From Nematostella vectensis (lineage: Eukaryota; Cnidaria; Anthozoa; Actiniaria; Edwardsiidae), in assembly GCF_932526225.1 (NCBI RefSeq), contig NC_064041.1, positions 9,096,813 to 9,158,812 on the forward strand: a DNA stretch of 62,000 nucleotides, given 5' to 3'. Positions 21,146 to 32,171 of the stretch are shown one piece after another (the stretch's first letter is position 1; every line of letters begins with the position of its first letter). Made by a program: the position numbers and the translations under genes. The notes under the pieces are model-generated. The model had not been told where the DNA came from. It made no database searches and was given only the letters and a program-made list of their open reading frames with translations.

Positions 21146-21649
21146 CTAAGAGCAAATGTGAAAGTCGTAAAAAAATTATTTTTTTTATTTCAGCATGTGC
21201 ATTACATTTCATTTCATTAATGCATATTATATAGTATCCTTCTTTCTGCAGCGAAAACAATATGTAAGTTCTATTTATTAGCATCACTGCATCCATAATC
21301 TACACCACCTTAATGAGTTGGTTAGCAAGAGTCTGTAAGTGATTAAACGTGATATTGATAGAATGCGTTTTTGGACGCCAAAAATGATACTCATGCAAAA
21401 TGCCTTTGAGTTTTAAATTGCATCTCTTGATCTCTTGGTTTGCAACTACATTTTTTTTTTTAATTTTGTACTAAACCCCCAAATCTGCGACTTCATTTGC
21501 GCGTGCGTTGCGGTCGCTGATTATAAATATCTAATTTTTATTTTAGGATTTGCAAACTATAAACATTGGTGATTATGTTTCCCAAACATCACATCTGTCG
21601 CAAGCTTCAAAGGGGCTACTAAGCGGGTTTCAATTTGAGCGAAGTTTTT

Positions 21650-21880
21650 AAAACAATTACCAGTGAGATACATTAATATATACCATAAAACCTAGAATAG
21701 AATCCAAAAGCCCAAACTGTCGCGATCTCGTACCAGAACAATGAATATAATACACCAAAAACTGGAAATCGACTCTGCCAAATTTTAGACTCTGCCCTCT
21801 GCCCTGAAGAAGTCTTATTAAAGACGAAAATTTGGCAGAGTCGATTTCCAGTTTTTGGTATACCATAAAACCTATCATAT
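21650..21880. repeat. Inverted and direct copies of a Penelope terminal-repeat fragment
   Basis: A block with the hammerhead-like hairpin (about 21790-21845) is flanked by inverted copies of a gactctgccaaatttt and ccaaaaactggaaatc sequence. It is the same repeat as at 19385-19450 after Penelope-like element 1. Confidence 0.5.
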
Positions 21881-22279
21881 AGTGTATGTACGCAAGTGCT
21901 GTGTGAGTTGAATTTAAGGATAGTGGAAAGTGTCGTCGACCGGCTCTCGTAGAATGCGTCTTGACGGGCTAATATTTAACGAAATATTGCGAATAATATA
22001 TCGTTTTAAAGCTGAATAACGAGCACCAAATTAGTTGTGAGATGCTGTGTCTTAAAAGGATTAAGGGATTTGTGACACCTTTCGTGTTATGTCTATATTC
22101 GACGGAAAACGAACTTTCCTTTTAACTCGCGATTCTTTTGAAATAAAAAGAAAATTCTTTTTGGAAATTGTAGTTTATTTGTTACCAAATCAATTCGAAA
22201 TTAAAAAAAAAATTGGGTTAGAGAGTGCTTCTGACCCTTTCTACTATCCCTAACATGACGTGACAAATGTCACAGTGAC

Positions 22280-22542
22280 TTAGTAATTGATGCGATATAC
22301 GTCATTGGCCCAGGCTCCCCCATTCCCGCCGCTGCAGCCAGTTGTGGGACCATACTTGTTGTAAGTCTGATGTGCGTCTGGGCTGGTAAAGCAATGTTTT
22401 TCTGCCTGCATTGAAAATACTATGTTTTCGCGTCTAAGGGCTTCTTTAAAACACTCCTCTAGAGTTGATGGATAAATCCAAGTTAACGCAATGGCCCGAT
22501 CATCCTTGTCTTTGAAACATCCAACATGCGAATAGGTTAAAC
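22280..22542 (-). CDS. Gene B terminal exon: LGCFKD...WANDVY extracellular module
   Basis: 263 bp, phase-1 acceptor to TAA. About 85 residues: [26 protein letters not shown], a [15 protein letters not shown] segment and [11 protein letters not shown]. Modules of this kind recur in cnidarian secreted proteins; a named family was not assigned. Gene D has the same last exon. Confidence 0.75.
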
Positions 22543-25500
22543 CTAAAGGGAAAAAAATCACGATGTTATTAAAGCCATACGTCCATATAATTGTTTGGGA
22601 TATGATATGTATAACTGCCAGAAAACTGTAAAAATGTCAGCAAATAACTTCCAGCAACCCTATAACTATGAGAAATCATGGCTACGTGGTGGTGCTTATT
22701 ACACTTGGAGGAGTCAATAGTGTTTGCACAAGTAGCGCTCTTTTGACCTAAGTTGTTTCCAGGAGAACATTCGTTAATGTCTAATTAGTAGCCACAAGCT
22801 CATCTGCGTCTGATTTTTTATTATGTTTTAACCAATGACAGTATATAATAATTCTTTACCTGTACAGTTTACGCCGTTTCCAGTATACCAAGATCTGCAA
22901 GTGCAGGTGAAGGAACCAGCGGTATTCGCGCACGTGGCATTCGCATGACAATTGTGTACATCAAGAGAGCACTCGTCGATGTCTGAAAGATAAAGAAACA
23001 AAAAAGAGACAAATGTTCTGTGATATGTAATTATTTTAAAAAAATTATGTATTGCTGTTGCATACCTAAGCAGTTCTGTACTCAGAACTCACCGGCAAAC
23101 CCAACTTTACACGCGCAGCTAAATGAGGCAATAGTGTTTTTGCACGTGGCGCTCGTGTTGTAGAGGTATTGCATACAACTAAATCGTGCAGTCTAAATTA
23201 GCCATTTAAGAAGAAGCAGTTATTGCAGTCGATGATATAGATACTGGGAAATAACATAACCAATATTTTACAATCGCCTGAGTTAATTGTTGGAGACTGT
23301 CGATCAATTTCGTCTTAAACCGAACTTAATATATGAGCTACGAACATGCTATAGAAATGCTATTACACCGCAAAATGCAATAACTTTCGCGCAAAATGTA
23401 ATCTTAACGCGAAATGTAATAACTGTCAACGCAAAATGTAATCTTAAAGCGAAATCAACTTTTAGCTTTTAGTCAATAGATAAAGTTCTTATATTATGAA
23501 TAATACATTTGGCGTTGAATATTTTGTTGCAATTCGCATTGAAAAGTTGTAAATTTTAGCGTTCCTTACTTAAATTAAATTTTGAGAATTAACAGTTATA
23601 TCACTACTAATAACGGTTGATGGTTTTCGTTACCTGCGCATTCATCAATATCTTAGTAATGTCAATAAATACTTTTTAATACACATTTAAATAATAATTG
23701 CAGTATTTATAACATGCAATCTTTATATGTTTTACATATGGTGCCTTTTTGTGGGTGGTGGAACATGATGCATAATGAAAGTGCAGGGAAGGGGGGTTCT
23801 ACACAAGTTTATGCTGAAAAAAGGTCATGCTGGCTCCGCTTTTAGGCAGTGCCTAAATCAGTATAATATTCTTATAGATAATGGAAATAACTTAGGATAA
23901 TATCAAACACAAGTTTAATGGTGTAATTTTCAGTGCTCTTGTGTGTGGTTTGTTTGCCTTTTTTTTCGTTTTTAGGTAGTAAATTTTACGTGTTTTTTCC
24001 TGCAAAATGTAATCTCAAATATCGAGATGTAATAGATTTCACACAAGATGTATTATAACTACTAATATCGGTTGTTGGTTCATTACCTGCGCAGTTTATT
24101 CCGTCTCCTGTATACCCAGGTTTACATGTGCATGCGAAGGAGCCAATGGTGTTTGCACAAGAAGCATGGTCCCGGTGGCAATTGTTGCTTCCAGAAGAGC
24201 ACTCCTCAATATCTAAGAAAGAAACACAAGCTAAATTATGATACCAATAGCGCAATCTGTAAAGCACAAGTACACAGTGTCATGAATATTGCGAACTATG
24301 AAATTTCTCTATACCTATGAAGCTCCGCATCGCGCTTCTAACAGAAGCAGTTCTTGCAGTAATATATGGGTAATAAGTTTATCAATATCTTATAATCGCA
24401 AGTGATAATTGCTGGAGTCTGTCGATCAAACTTATTTCGTCTAAAACTGTACTTAATGTATATGAGTTTCGGACATGCTATAGTAATTCATAGATCCGAC
24501 GCGCGCACGAATATCCAATCAGAAATCGGCAAATAGAAGCCAGCGAAGTGCAACCCACAAATTGTGGAACATATCGGATGAGGTCAGTGAGTCCTGCTGG
24601 AATTTATCTAAAATAAATACTTTTATAGGGGTTTTCCTGTGACTTGGGAAATAAAACACGGTCACCTAATATGAAGGAAACTCGTCTTGTTTTTGGTGAA
24701 AATCTTGTCCTCGAGAAGCATAGAAATAGATAACTACGAGTTTTGATTGTTTAATAAAAACGGCACAAATCCTGCTCAAAATACGAAAACTTGGGAATGA
24801 TAAAATATAGCGGTGCTCTCTTCGGTAGGTACTATCTGTTTATGTGTTTTCAAAGCTATTTTTGTCTACTTGCAGTGATTTTGTTGCGGGGAAGTAGAAG
24901 AGAAAGCCGAATTCTCTGTTCACGCTTTCCTTCTAAACTACAAGTTTTATCACCAAACGTCGAGATTTACAGCAAAAATACCAACGACAGTCTAATTCTT
25001 ATATATAATTGAAGTAACCTATGATAATATCAAACACAAGTTTAATGGTGGAATATACACTGCGCTTGTATGTGGTTTGTTTGCCATTTTGTTTTTTGTT
25101 TCTAGGTAGTAGATTTTACGTGTTTTTCTGCAAAATGTAATCTTAACGCAAAATGTAAAAATTTTCACGCTAAATGTAAAAATTTTCACGCAAAATGTAA
25201 TCTTAAAACGAAGTGTCATAAATTCACTTTAAAATGTCATCTATACGCGAAATGTTATAACTTTCAGGGAAAATGTACTTCTAACACAAAATGTAATAAC
25301 CCTCAACGCTAAATGTAATCATACACGAAAGGCAACAACCTTAAACGCTAAATGTGATAAAACTAAAATATTCTATTGACTGATATAAAAGTAAACTAGT
25401 TTACTTTTAGCTTTTAGTCAATAGATAAACTTATTACATCATGCGTAATACCTTTGGCGTTAAATATTTTGTTGCACTTCGCGTTGAACAGTTGAAACTT

Positions 25501-28405
25501 TTAGCGTTCTTTACTTAAATTACATTTTGCGAATTAACAGTATTATTATTACTAATATCGGTTGGTGGTTCATTACCTTCGCAGCTTACTCCGTTTCCTG
25601 TATACCCAGGTTTACATGTGCATGCGAAAGAGCCAATTGTGTTTGCACAAGTAGCGTCCTGGTGACAATTGTAATGTCCAGGATAACACTCATCAACATC
25701 TACGAAAGAAGCACAAAAATAGCTTTAATGATGTTCTATATATTCTCTAATCTCTGAATACCGCTTTTACCTGTTTCACATGCGGAACCGATGTATCCCT
25801 GTGGACACTCACATCTGTATCTTGGATTCCCCTTTAACTCAACGCAGGTCATGTTGGCCGAGGGACAAGGATTTGGAACGCAAACCTCCTAAGAAAAAGA
25901 AAAAAACACAGCATTTCTACTAGCCTTAGCCTAGCTATCGTATAAATGTGGTGACTCCAGAATAAACTCCGTAGACTTAGCATAGATGCAGCGTCAACGG
26001 TGGGGCGTTTTAATATACAGATAATCAATTAATGAAATTTAAGCAGATCGTAAAACTGTGCCTTTATTAGGACGGTTTGCAATGAAGCGCCTACCCTATT
26101 CAAACTGGGCTATTTTGAGCTGTCTGTAACTAGGGGGGGAGGGGGCTAACAGGGCCCCCGCCGTTTTTCATGAACCGCTTAGGCTATGACCATCAAACTT
26201 ACAGACAATAATCGCCACTGTGCAAGGAATCGCAACGCCTTATTTTGGGTGTGGTCGAATCAATTATGACGTCAAAATGAGGTAGCAAATCGGTGTTTAG
26301 ATATTCTTTCAAATTTTGCCTAAATTCTAAAATATCGGTTTGAAATCATTTTGCATCATTCAGATATGTCAAAATCAACCTTTTAACGGTTTTATAATGC
26401 AAAAAAGCCATGAAACATTTGTTATCATTTTTTTTTGTAAGAATTTCCGGGTCCGCCATCTTGGAATCTTGGGTCCGCCATCTTGGATCCGCAATCTTGG
26501 ATCCTTATGATTTTTGCGAAATAAAAAAACTATTGAATTATTACAGAAAAAACGATTTGCATGCATGTATTACTGCTCATAGTAATGATAAATGCATAAC
26601 ATTAGCTTTTAAAGTGTCATCTTGTAAATCTAGTGTTTTTGACAACAGCTTTGAGAGTGCTAAATTTACCCACCCCTCCCCCTAGATATCCGAAGTAAAA
26701 AAATTTTAGCGCTGTTGTGAAACTTGTCACCTAATTAAATTTGGAAATCAAAAGAGGCATTTAAATGTGAGAAACAGGACCAAAATATGAAAAATTCACT
26801 ACTTTTTAGTTTTTGAAAAACTGTGTGAATAAACGGTTGCCATGGTAACATGGAGCGTTCCCTAGGCATGTCAATGGCATTAAAAAACGTCCGCAGATAG
26901 TTTTTAGGAAAAGTTACCAAGTTTTAGCTACTTAGCTTCTATGGTTCAGAAGTTATAGCAATTTTCCCGGAGGGGGGGGGGGCTTTAAGAGAACCCCCCC
27001 CAAAAAAAGTCTGAATAGGGTTAGAAATGAAGTTGTAGGTAAAGGGTTAAAAAATGTAAGGCATTGCTTATCTAGTGTTAGCTTTTGCCTCCAATGAATT
27101 TGTATCAAAGGGCCAATTAAATGTTTTGCTTAAATGGGTAAATGCTTCGCTCCCCCAGAAAATTACAGTAAACATCCCAGAGCTTATAAGTTTCTGTAAG
27201 AACCACTTTACATCAAGCGCGCATGAATTTGTTTAGACATACATTGGGGCCGTAGTAGTCGATTCCTGGGAACTTCAGCAGATCTATAGGGAAGGATCCA
27301 GCTTTGGCGGACAGCAGTTCACAGCTCCCGAGATTCGCGCCTTTCTTATAGTTCACAGCACGACATGCTTGGTTCACATAGCACTTTACTTGGCAGTTCC
27401 ACACTGATATATCAGTTATATTCTGAAGGGTGTGGTTAAAGAGGGCGTGGTCCTCTAGCGGAGAAGGAAAATGCATGTTGCGGCAGGGATCTGAAAAAGG
27501 ATTGACAAATTGAGTACAAGCAATAAGCTATTCCTATTTTATTCCCACCGCAAGACTTTATTCTAAAGGTGCTTCCCTCCATCTCTTTTAAGCCCCTTTG
27601 TAAGCCAGAATATTCCTCTCTGTCTATTAAGCCCCTTTTCCCCTTAGAAGCACAACAAAATAAGCGTAACACTTTCCTAGTTAAAATGTAAAAAAAGAAT
27701 ACCAAAAGTTATTAATAATGTAGCGAGAAATTTAAACCATCTAAAACTAGTAGTTTATAGCATCTGATATTTTTGAAGGTCCCCAAACTTCCAGATTCAA
27801 AAAACAGGGAAACGGAGAATTAAAATAAACTATCTATCTTATACGCTCCCCTTTCGAGTTAAAAAAAAATAGAACACACAGGCCTATAAGGGTATTTAGC
27901 TGAACGTCATGTTCGCAAGTTTCGCATTTAATCTACTCTTCTAGTGCCCTCTGGGAATTTGCAAAGAAAAACATAGAGAACAGAACGTTCACTTTACATT
28001 GAAAAGCCTAAAGTCACTATCACTAGTTATTGATAATCGGATGACGAAAGTATTTCTAAAGGATTCGTTTCCTTTTTTTGTCTAGAAAAGGTTTGGCAAA
28101 AATTTTTCATAAAAGTTCCTTTACGCGTTGCTTTGTTTCCCTAGTGGTGTATTGGATAATAAACCACTCTTCTAGTGCCCTCTGGGAATTTAAAAGCTAG
28201 ACGTTCAGGGCAGAACGTCCACTTTAAATTGAAAAGCCTTTATTCACCATTAAATATAGTCCTTATCTAATTATCGATAATTTGGTAATTTTCTAAAGGA
28301 TTCGTTTCCTTATTTTTCGTCTACAAAAGGTTTGGCGTGGTTACCTTGAGTGTGGCACATTCTTGCCACGAGACCAAGAAGGAGAATCAATATTGGTAAA
28401 GTCAT
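22280..28405 (-). CDS. Gene B: secreted PAN-EGF-EGF_CA(3)-LGCFKD-module protein (multi-exon, complete)
   Basis: Seven exons on the minus strand: signal peptide 28345-28405, PAN 27243-27490, EGF 25771-25888, EGF-CA 25577-25699, 24087-24212 and 22860-22982, and a terminal exon 22280-22542 with a TAA stop. All junctions are canonical and in phase, giving a protein of about 350 residues. Three relic EGF exons (about 23091-23170, 23634-23651, 22690-22781) sit in its introns, so the EGF array was once longer. A piggyBac-like MITE occupies the PAN-EGF intron. The PAN exon protein is identical to that of gene C over the whole exon. Secreted; probable extracellular binding role, not known more closely. 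Confidence 0.82.
22690..22781 (-). pseudogene. Relic EGF exon in gene B
   Basis: After an attag acceptor-like site it reads INECSPGNN...SATCANTID, then decays: the later cysteines and the donor are lost. Confidence 0.6.
22860..22982 (-). CDS. Gene B exon: calcium-binding EGF domain 3
   Basis: 123 bp, phase 1 to 1; (D)[11 protein letters not shown] start, [12 protein letters not shown] core. Donor gtaaag. Confidence 0.85.
23091..23170 (-). pseudogene. Relic EGF exon in gene B (3' half)
   Basis: Retains [21 protein letters not shown] and a gtgagt donor; the 5' half and acceptor are gone. Confidence 0.55.
23380..23470. repeat. Degenerate acgcaaaatgtaat repeats
   Basis: Short units cgcaaaatgtaat(ctt/aac) recur in direct orientation. 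The same repeat is found at 25130-25360 and 50570-50640, each near an EGF-CA exon. Confidence 0.6.
23634..23651 (-). pseudogene. Collapsed EGF-CA exon in gene B
   Basis: Only 18 bp remain between an acceptor and a gtaacg donor, encoding the IDEC start fused to the final CA of an EGF-CA exon. Flanking intron sequence matches that next to other EGF-CA exons, so this looks like an internal deletion. Confidence 0.55.
24087..24212 (-). CDS. Gene B exon: calcium-binding EGF domain 2
   Basis: 126 bp, phase 1 to 1; (D)[11 protein letters not shown] start, [12 protein letters not shown] core and PGYTGDG. Confidence 0.85.
24213..25576 (-). other. Gene B intron between EGF-CA exons
   Basis: No exon seen. 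It contains the acgcaaaatgtaat repeat cluster at 25130-25360. Confidence 0.5.
25577..25699 (-). CDS. Gene B exon: calcium-binding EGF domain 1
   Basis: 123 bp, phase 1 to 1; (D)VDEC start, [12 protein letters not shown] core, PGYTGNG. Confidence 0.85.
25771..25888 (-). CDS. Gene B exon: EGF-like domain
   Basis: 118 bp, same length and phases as in genes A, C and [11 protein letters not shown] start. Confidence 0.85.
26094..27020. mobile_element. piggyBac-like MITE in gene B intron
   Basis: Ends CCCTATTCAAACT and the inverse AGTCTGAATAGGG, flanked by decayed TTAA (left cTA, right TTAG). The paralogous introns of genes A (1486-1489) and C (52676-52679) have an uninterrupted TTAA at the same place. 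927 bp without transposase. It includes three spaced CCGC(C/A)ATCTTGG boxes near 26450-26500. Confidence 0.75.
27243..27490 (-). CDS. Gene B exon: PAN/apple domain
   Basis: 248 bp, phase 1 to 0. Cysteines at domain residues 3, 33, 37, 43 and 57 in PAN spacing; sequons NHT and NIT. Donor gtatgt. Confidence 0.85.
27491..28344 (-). other. Gene B intron 1
   Basis: Intron between the signal and PAN exons, close to identical by eye to the intron at 53146-54004. Nothing coding. Confidence 0.6.
28345..28405 (-). CDS. Gene B exon 1: signal peptide
   Basis: ATG at 28405; [20 protein letters not shown], a hydrophobic signal sequence, then a gtaacc donor in phase 1. Confidence 0.75.
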
Positions 28406-28740
28406 GTCATTTCTTCTTTGACTTATCTGTGATAGCTTAACCCTGACTTCAATATTGATACACTAAGCGAACTTGTGTCGCTAAACAATAATTACATATA
28501 TGGCTGTTATCAATAATTAATCAGTTGTACAAAGAGGGGTTGTACACAGACAGTGCAATGCAATCACAAAATGGCGCAAAAGGGTTATATTTTGTATGAT
28601 AATAGATTGGTAAAGTCATATCATTTCTTCTTAGACTTTATCTGTGATAGCTTCTTCCTGACCTCAATATTATTGTTTTGCTCAACAATAATTGTATATA
28701 ACGCTTTTATCAATAATTAATCGCTTATTCTAGACATTAA
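28395..28740. repeat. About 208-bp tandem duplication at the 5' end of gene B
   Basis: Same two-unit arrangement as upstream of gene A; the second unit repeats the start-codon context at about 28610. Confidence 0.6.
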
Positions 28741-29088
28741 CCATAGCTTGAGATGGCTTGAAAGAAATTTATCTTGCTTTATTCTGTTCTAATCATATCC
28801 AGATATCAGACAAAATAAATCAATATTTAATCAGACTGAAGTTGTCAGACGGAAGTTAACTGGTGACAATGCGCCTTTAAGTCTTTCAGAATACTTATTA
28901 CTTTATGGAGCACGGCAGAATGTGCTCCTATTTAACGCGCGATTGATATTATTACGAAAATCACGGACAAACCAGACGAAATGTTCGTGTATCGAATATT
29001 ATTTTCAATTTGTTTACCCAATATATCTGTAATAAAGCCAATTTCTTGAAGCTGTTGTCATAGATTGATCTTGTTCCGTTTTAGCCTT

Positions 29089-29409
29089 GATTAGATAGAT
29101 AAATACTTTATTAACGTGAAATTATACGTAGCTACAAGCTAGTTTTCAGACAATTCACGAACATAAAATATATAAAAATAGATAAAAGATAAATATGTAA
29201 ATATATAAGTATAAAATTCTATGTACAGTTTCTATGGTGTAAAATTTTGGGAATTAACTATTTGCATTATTACGAATGTCAAAGGTATAAAAATATCGGC
29301 AAAAAAAGGCTAGAAAGATCTAGTTCGTCTATACTGCGCTTGAATGCGCGGTACCCTCGATTTTTCTAAGTCCTTTTGGAATAGCATTCAAAAGCCGGGG
29401 GGACAGATA
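29089..29409 (-). mobile_element. 3' end of CR1-like retrotransposon (left flank of Polinton copy 2)
   Basis: Same sequence and same truncation point (cagata) as 3772-4092, showing that copy 2 was duplicated together with its flank. Confidence 0.75.
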
Positions 29410-29795
29410 AGTAGCAAGGGGTGTGGGTATAGGGGAGGGAAGGAATGCGTAGAATGTGGTGAATGTGCCACACCTAGCTTAAAGGATTTCCGGTGTCAAG
29501 TATCGGTATGTGTGGGCTGGGACCTAGGGGGGAAAGGAATGCGTGCGTATCAATGATCGGTATATGAGTTGCCCTGGTGTCTAGTGGAGGAAAGGAATGC
29601 ATTGGTGGCGCATTTCTTGTTACGCTCAGGGTTCCGCTAAACGGGCCGCGTTGACGTAGTGCTGTGTGTTTATCATCCAGGGGGTAGTATAAGGTCATAG
29701 CGGCATCGTTGTATGATGCGTTGACAGGAATAAAAAAAAGGTGCTTTTTCACTGGTTAACGGTGTTGTCATATCTCTGTAATACGGTTGGATGGT
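29410..29795 (+). repeat. Polinton copy 2 left terminal inverted repeat
   Basis: Collinear with 4093-4477; no right partner remains in this copy. Confidence 0.85.
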
Positions 29796-29813
29796 TTAGC
29801 TAATAAAATAGCC

Positions 29814-30050
29814 ATGCCAAGGGCTGGTGCTCCCAGTTGTTGTCCCAGTGCAGCGGTTGTAGTGGTAATGTACAAGCATTTTATCGTGAGTTTACTGAGT
29901 GGTGTTTTTGGCGGTCTCTGTCTTTGTTTCGGTCTACGTGTAGGTGCCTATGTAATTTGGCGGTCCCTTGTAGTACCCCTTCGCACGTTTCTCCGTGATC
30001 GGCACAGTAAAGAGGCTGAACGGACCGCAGGAGGTCAATGCCAAGAGTAG
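29814..30050 (+). CDS. Small Polinton membrane protein, copy 2
   Basis: Same ORF as 4496-4732, with few residue changes; start ATG 29814. Hydrophobic core intact. Confidence 0.45.
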   Translation: MPRAGAPSCCPSAAVVVVMYKHFIVSLLSGVFGGLCLCFGLRVGAYVIWRSLVVPLRTFLRDRHSKEAERTAGGQCQE

Positions 30051-30240
30051 TGAAACTATGGCGGGTCCTGAGTGGACGTTTGTGGCTAGTCCTGAGGGTA
30101 AAAAAACTGCTTTCGAGAAAGTGACTGTTGTGCTGGTTCTGGACGGGTTCCAAATTGGGCAGGAGTTTTAAACAAAGAAGATGGGTTTTTGTCGCCACCA
30201 CCAAGAGGTCCTTGGTCAGCATTTTATTCTCCCTATCAGG

Positions 30241-30471
30241 ATGCACGATCTCAGACCGTGGCAGCGTCGTAGTGTGACAAACGTGGAGAGACACGTCCAT
30301 CGGCTGGCTTTTCAGGATCGAGCCCCGAGGGCTATCAAACACGAGAGGTTGGAGGCTGTGGTCTCTGCGTGGTACAAGTTTTACGGGCAAGGCGGGATCG
30401 TCCAACACAAGTGTGGGGTGTACGAAAGACGTCTACTAGGCGCTCTTGGCATACCCTGTCTAAACCTCTAA
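30241..30471 (+). CDS. 76-residue basic Polinton ORF, copy 2
   Basis: Same length as in copies 1 and 3, starting MHDLRPWQ. Substitutions relative to copies 1 and 3 include Gly to Arg (VHRLAF), Lys to Glu (RLEAV) and Gly to Gln (IVQHKC). Confidence 0.45.
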   Translation: MHDLRPWQRRSVTNVERHVHRLAFQDRAPRAIKHERLEAVVSAWYKFYGQGGIVQHKCGVYERRLLGALGIPCLNL

Positions 30472-30698
30472 AAGTACTACGCTACTACCGGTCCCTGGAT
30501 TCAGGGGTTCAATTTTGCGCAGAGATTGTTGAAGCGGATTGTGGTCGCCACGCTAAGCATTTAGTCGATCCCCATTGCCCACGGGTCGAGGCGTTTCCTT
30601 TTATGCGCTGGTTGTGCGATAAGAGTAAAGAACTAAAGACCCAACGGCTGTACGCCGCGTTGTTTGTAAAACTGACTCTTGTCTGGACAGTATCGTGA
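30472..30698 (+). CDS. Possible plus-strand Polinton ORF, copy 2 (weak)
   Basis: An open frame reading CAEIVEADCGRHAKHL, DPHCPRVEAF, DKSKELKTQR to a TGA at 30698, just before the convergent minus-strand genes. No convincing start codon. The frame is also open in copy 3 (to about 56365); copy 1 has lost it by deletion. Confidence 0.3.
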
Positions 30699-30846
30699 TT
30701 TCCGAGGTTTGGAAGCGTGACAGTGGTTGTAAAAAAGACAGTAAATAAAAAGGAAAATGAAAACAGACAATGAAGAGTGTGGTTTGTGATTGTTTTATTG
30801 CGTTTCTAAAAAGTAGTCCATCTTCTGGGGGTTGAGGTTAACTGTT

Positions 30847-31362
30847 TCAGGGTCTTAAGTCGACGTGGGTTTGGTCGTCGTGGCGGGTAGTTTGGTGGTG
30901 TGGGTATCGTTCGTGATCGAGGGGTTTCCTGCGGTGGAGGGAGTTGTTTTCTCTTAGTGGGTAGTGGGATCTTTGCTGTGAGTGTGATGGTAGAGTCGGC
31001 AGCGATTGTGGTCGGGGGGTCTCGTGAGGAGGTGCGCTAGCAAGAGTGTTGATGATCTCCCCCTCGACAGTGTTGCTGACCGTGGGGCTTCCTGATATTG
31101 TTTGCTCTGCCAATGTTAAAAACTCTCGGTGGAGTCATTGATATTCCCGTAGCCTGATATCCTGTGGGAGGGTGTGGTCATCCAGGGTGGCTGACATCTT
31201 TTTGGCGAGTTGTGACATCGTTCCGTATTGTGGTGGTGACTCTATACGATTTTTGACTTTTAGGCTGTCCAAGATAGGGTTCATGTCTTCGGGAATCAGT
31301 ACACATCGCCGTGCCTTGTTGTAGTATTCATCGCTTGACTGGCGTTGCCTACGCGCTGGCAT
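30847..31362 (-). pseudogene. 172-residue Polinton protein Z, copy 2 (nonsense)
   Basis: Counterpart of the intact ORF at 56514-57032. A CGA-to-TGA change at about 31135 (after LREYQ) truncates it, and small indels follow. Confidence 0.6.
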
Positions 31363-31841
31363 GGTAGGACCTTTGGAATGGTGCTAGCTCTCGTGGGGAT
31401 GATGCTTTTATACGCGTCTCCTCCCAACCACCAATTGTTTTTAATTTTTGATATGAGTTTTTGCAGGACAGGGGCCGCTGTTGAGCTTCCCAGGGCACCG
31501 ATAAGGAGGGGGATTGCCCAACCACCACGCTGGTTCATAATCCTTTTCCTGGTGGCGGTTCCTAGAGAACGGTTGGCAATGTTTCCTAACCGGGCACGAT
31601 GCGGCCTTAGTTTTTTGTAGTAGTAAGGCGAGAGCACAACATTTTCCTCAACAATATTGCGTGCGATCTCGTTTACGCTGTTCACTTGTTCAAGGGTGGC
31701 GCCGGCCAGGAGGTGGCGTCTGAGCGGCGGTTTTGCGGTACGTACCATCTCGAGAAAAGGTGCGTTTCTAATTAAGCGGTCCTTGCAGCGGCGCGGACGC
31801 CTCCCGCTTTCACGGTTTCCTCTTTTTCCAGTAACCGGCAT
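31296..31841 (-). CDS. Basic minor virion-like Polinton protein, copy 2
   Basis: 181 residues from ATG 31841. A Lys/Arg-rich N-terminus (MPVTGKRGNRESGRRPRR) is followed by a helical region (VNSVNEIARNIVEEN), a basic patch, and GGWAIPLLIGALGSS, a Gly/hydrophobic stretch. The layout (basic helices, then RGGxxxxLL) resembles the small pVI/pX-like minor virion proteins reported for adintoviruses and Polintons; the match is by pattern, not alignment. The last 20 or so codons overlap the start of protein Z. Open in copy 2, start codon lost in copy 3, deleted in copy 1. Confidence 0.5.
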   Translation of the reverse strand: MPVTGKRGNRESGRRPRRCKDRLIRNAPFLEMVRTAKPPLRRHLLAGATLEQVNSVNEIARNIVEENVVLSPYYYKKLRPHRARLGNIANRSLGTATRKRIMNQRGGWAIPLLIGALGSSTAAPVLQKLISKIKNNWWLGGDAYKSIIPTRASTIPKVLPCQRVGNASQAMNTTTRHGDVY

Positions 31842-32171
31842 GGTGTGAATGAGGGTTGTGGCTAGCCAGCGGCGCTTTTTATATCATTTACCGCCTAATA
31901 AGTTCCCGAGCATGGGTAGGTGGTATTTTATATAGCATTCTGTCCTTTTATTATCTAATCCATGGGGGTTGTGGAAGGTGAGGCCGCTACGTTGCTGCCG
32001 TAGCCTCGCCACAGGCAGGTACAGTCGACAACGTGGGTTCTTTTTCATGGCTCTTTTCAATCCCCCCGACCCCTTCTTGGAGGCGCTCGGTGGCGTCCAC
32101 ATTTTTGTGGGCGGTCCATAGTTGCGAGTGCCCTGTGTCTTTCATACTTTTTAAAGATCACCAGTTTGGAG
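31842..32171 (-). other. Gap between Polinton genes, copy 2
   Basis: About 330 bp with two short overlapping minus-strand frames (53-70 codons) that differ in reading frame between copies. No gene is supported. Confidence 0.3.

Noticed and set aside
29881-30408. 175-codon minus-strand open frame opposite the plus-strand cluster of Polinton copy 2
   Set aside because: It is interrupted or shortened in copies 1 and 3, while the plus-strand frames keep their length; it has no recognisable domain.
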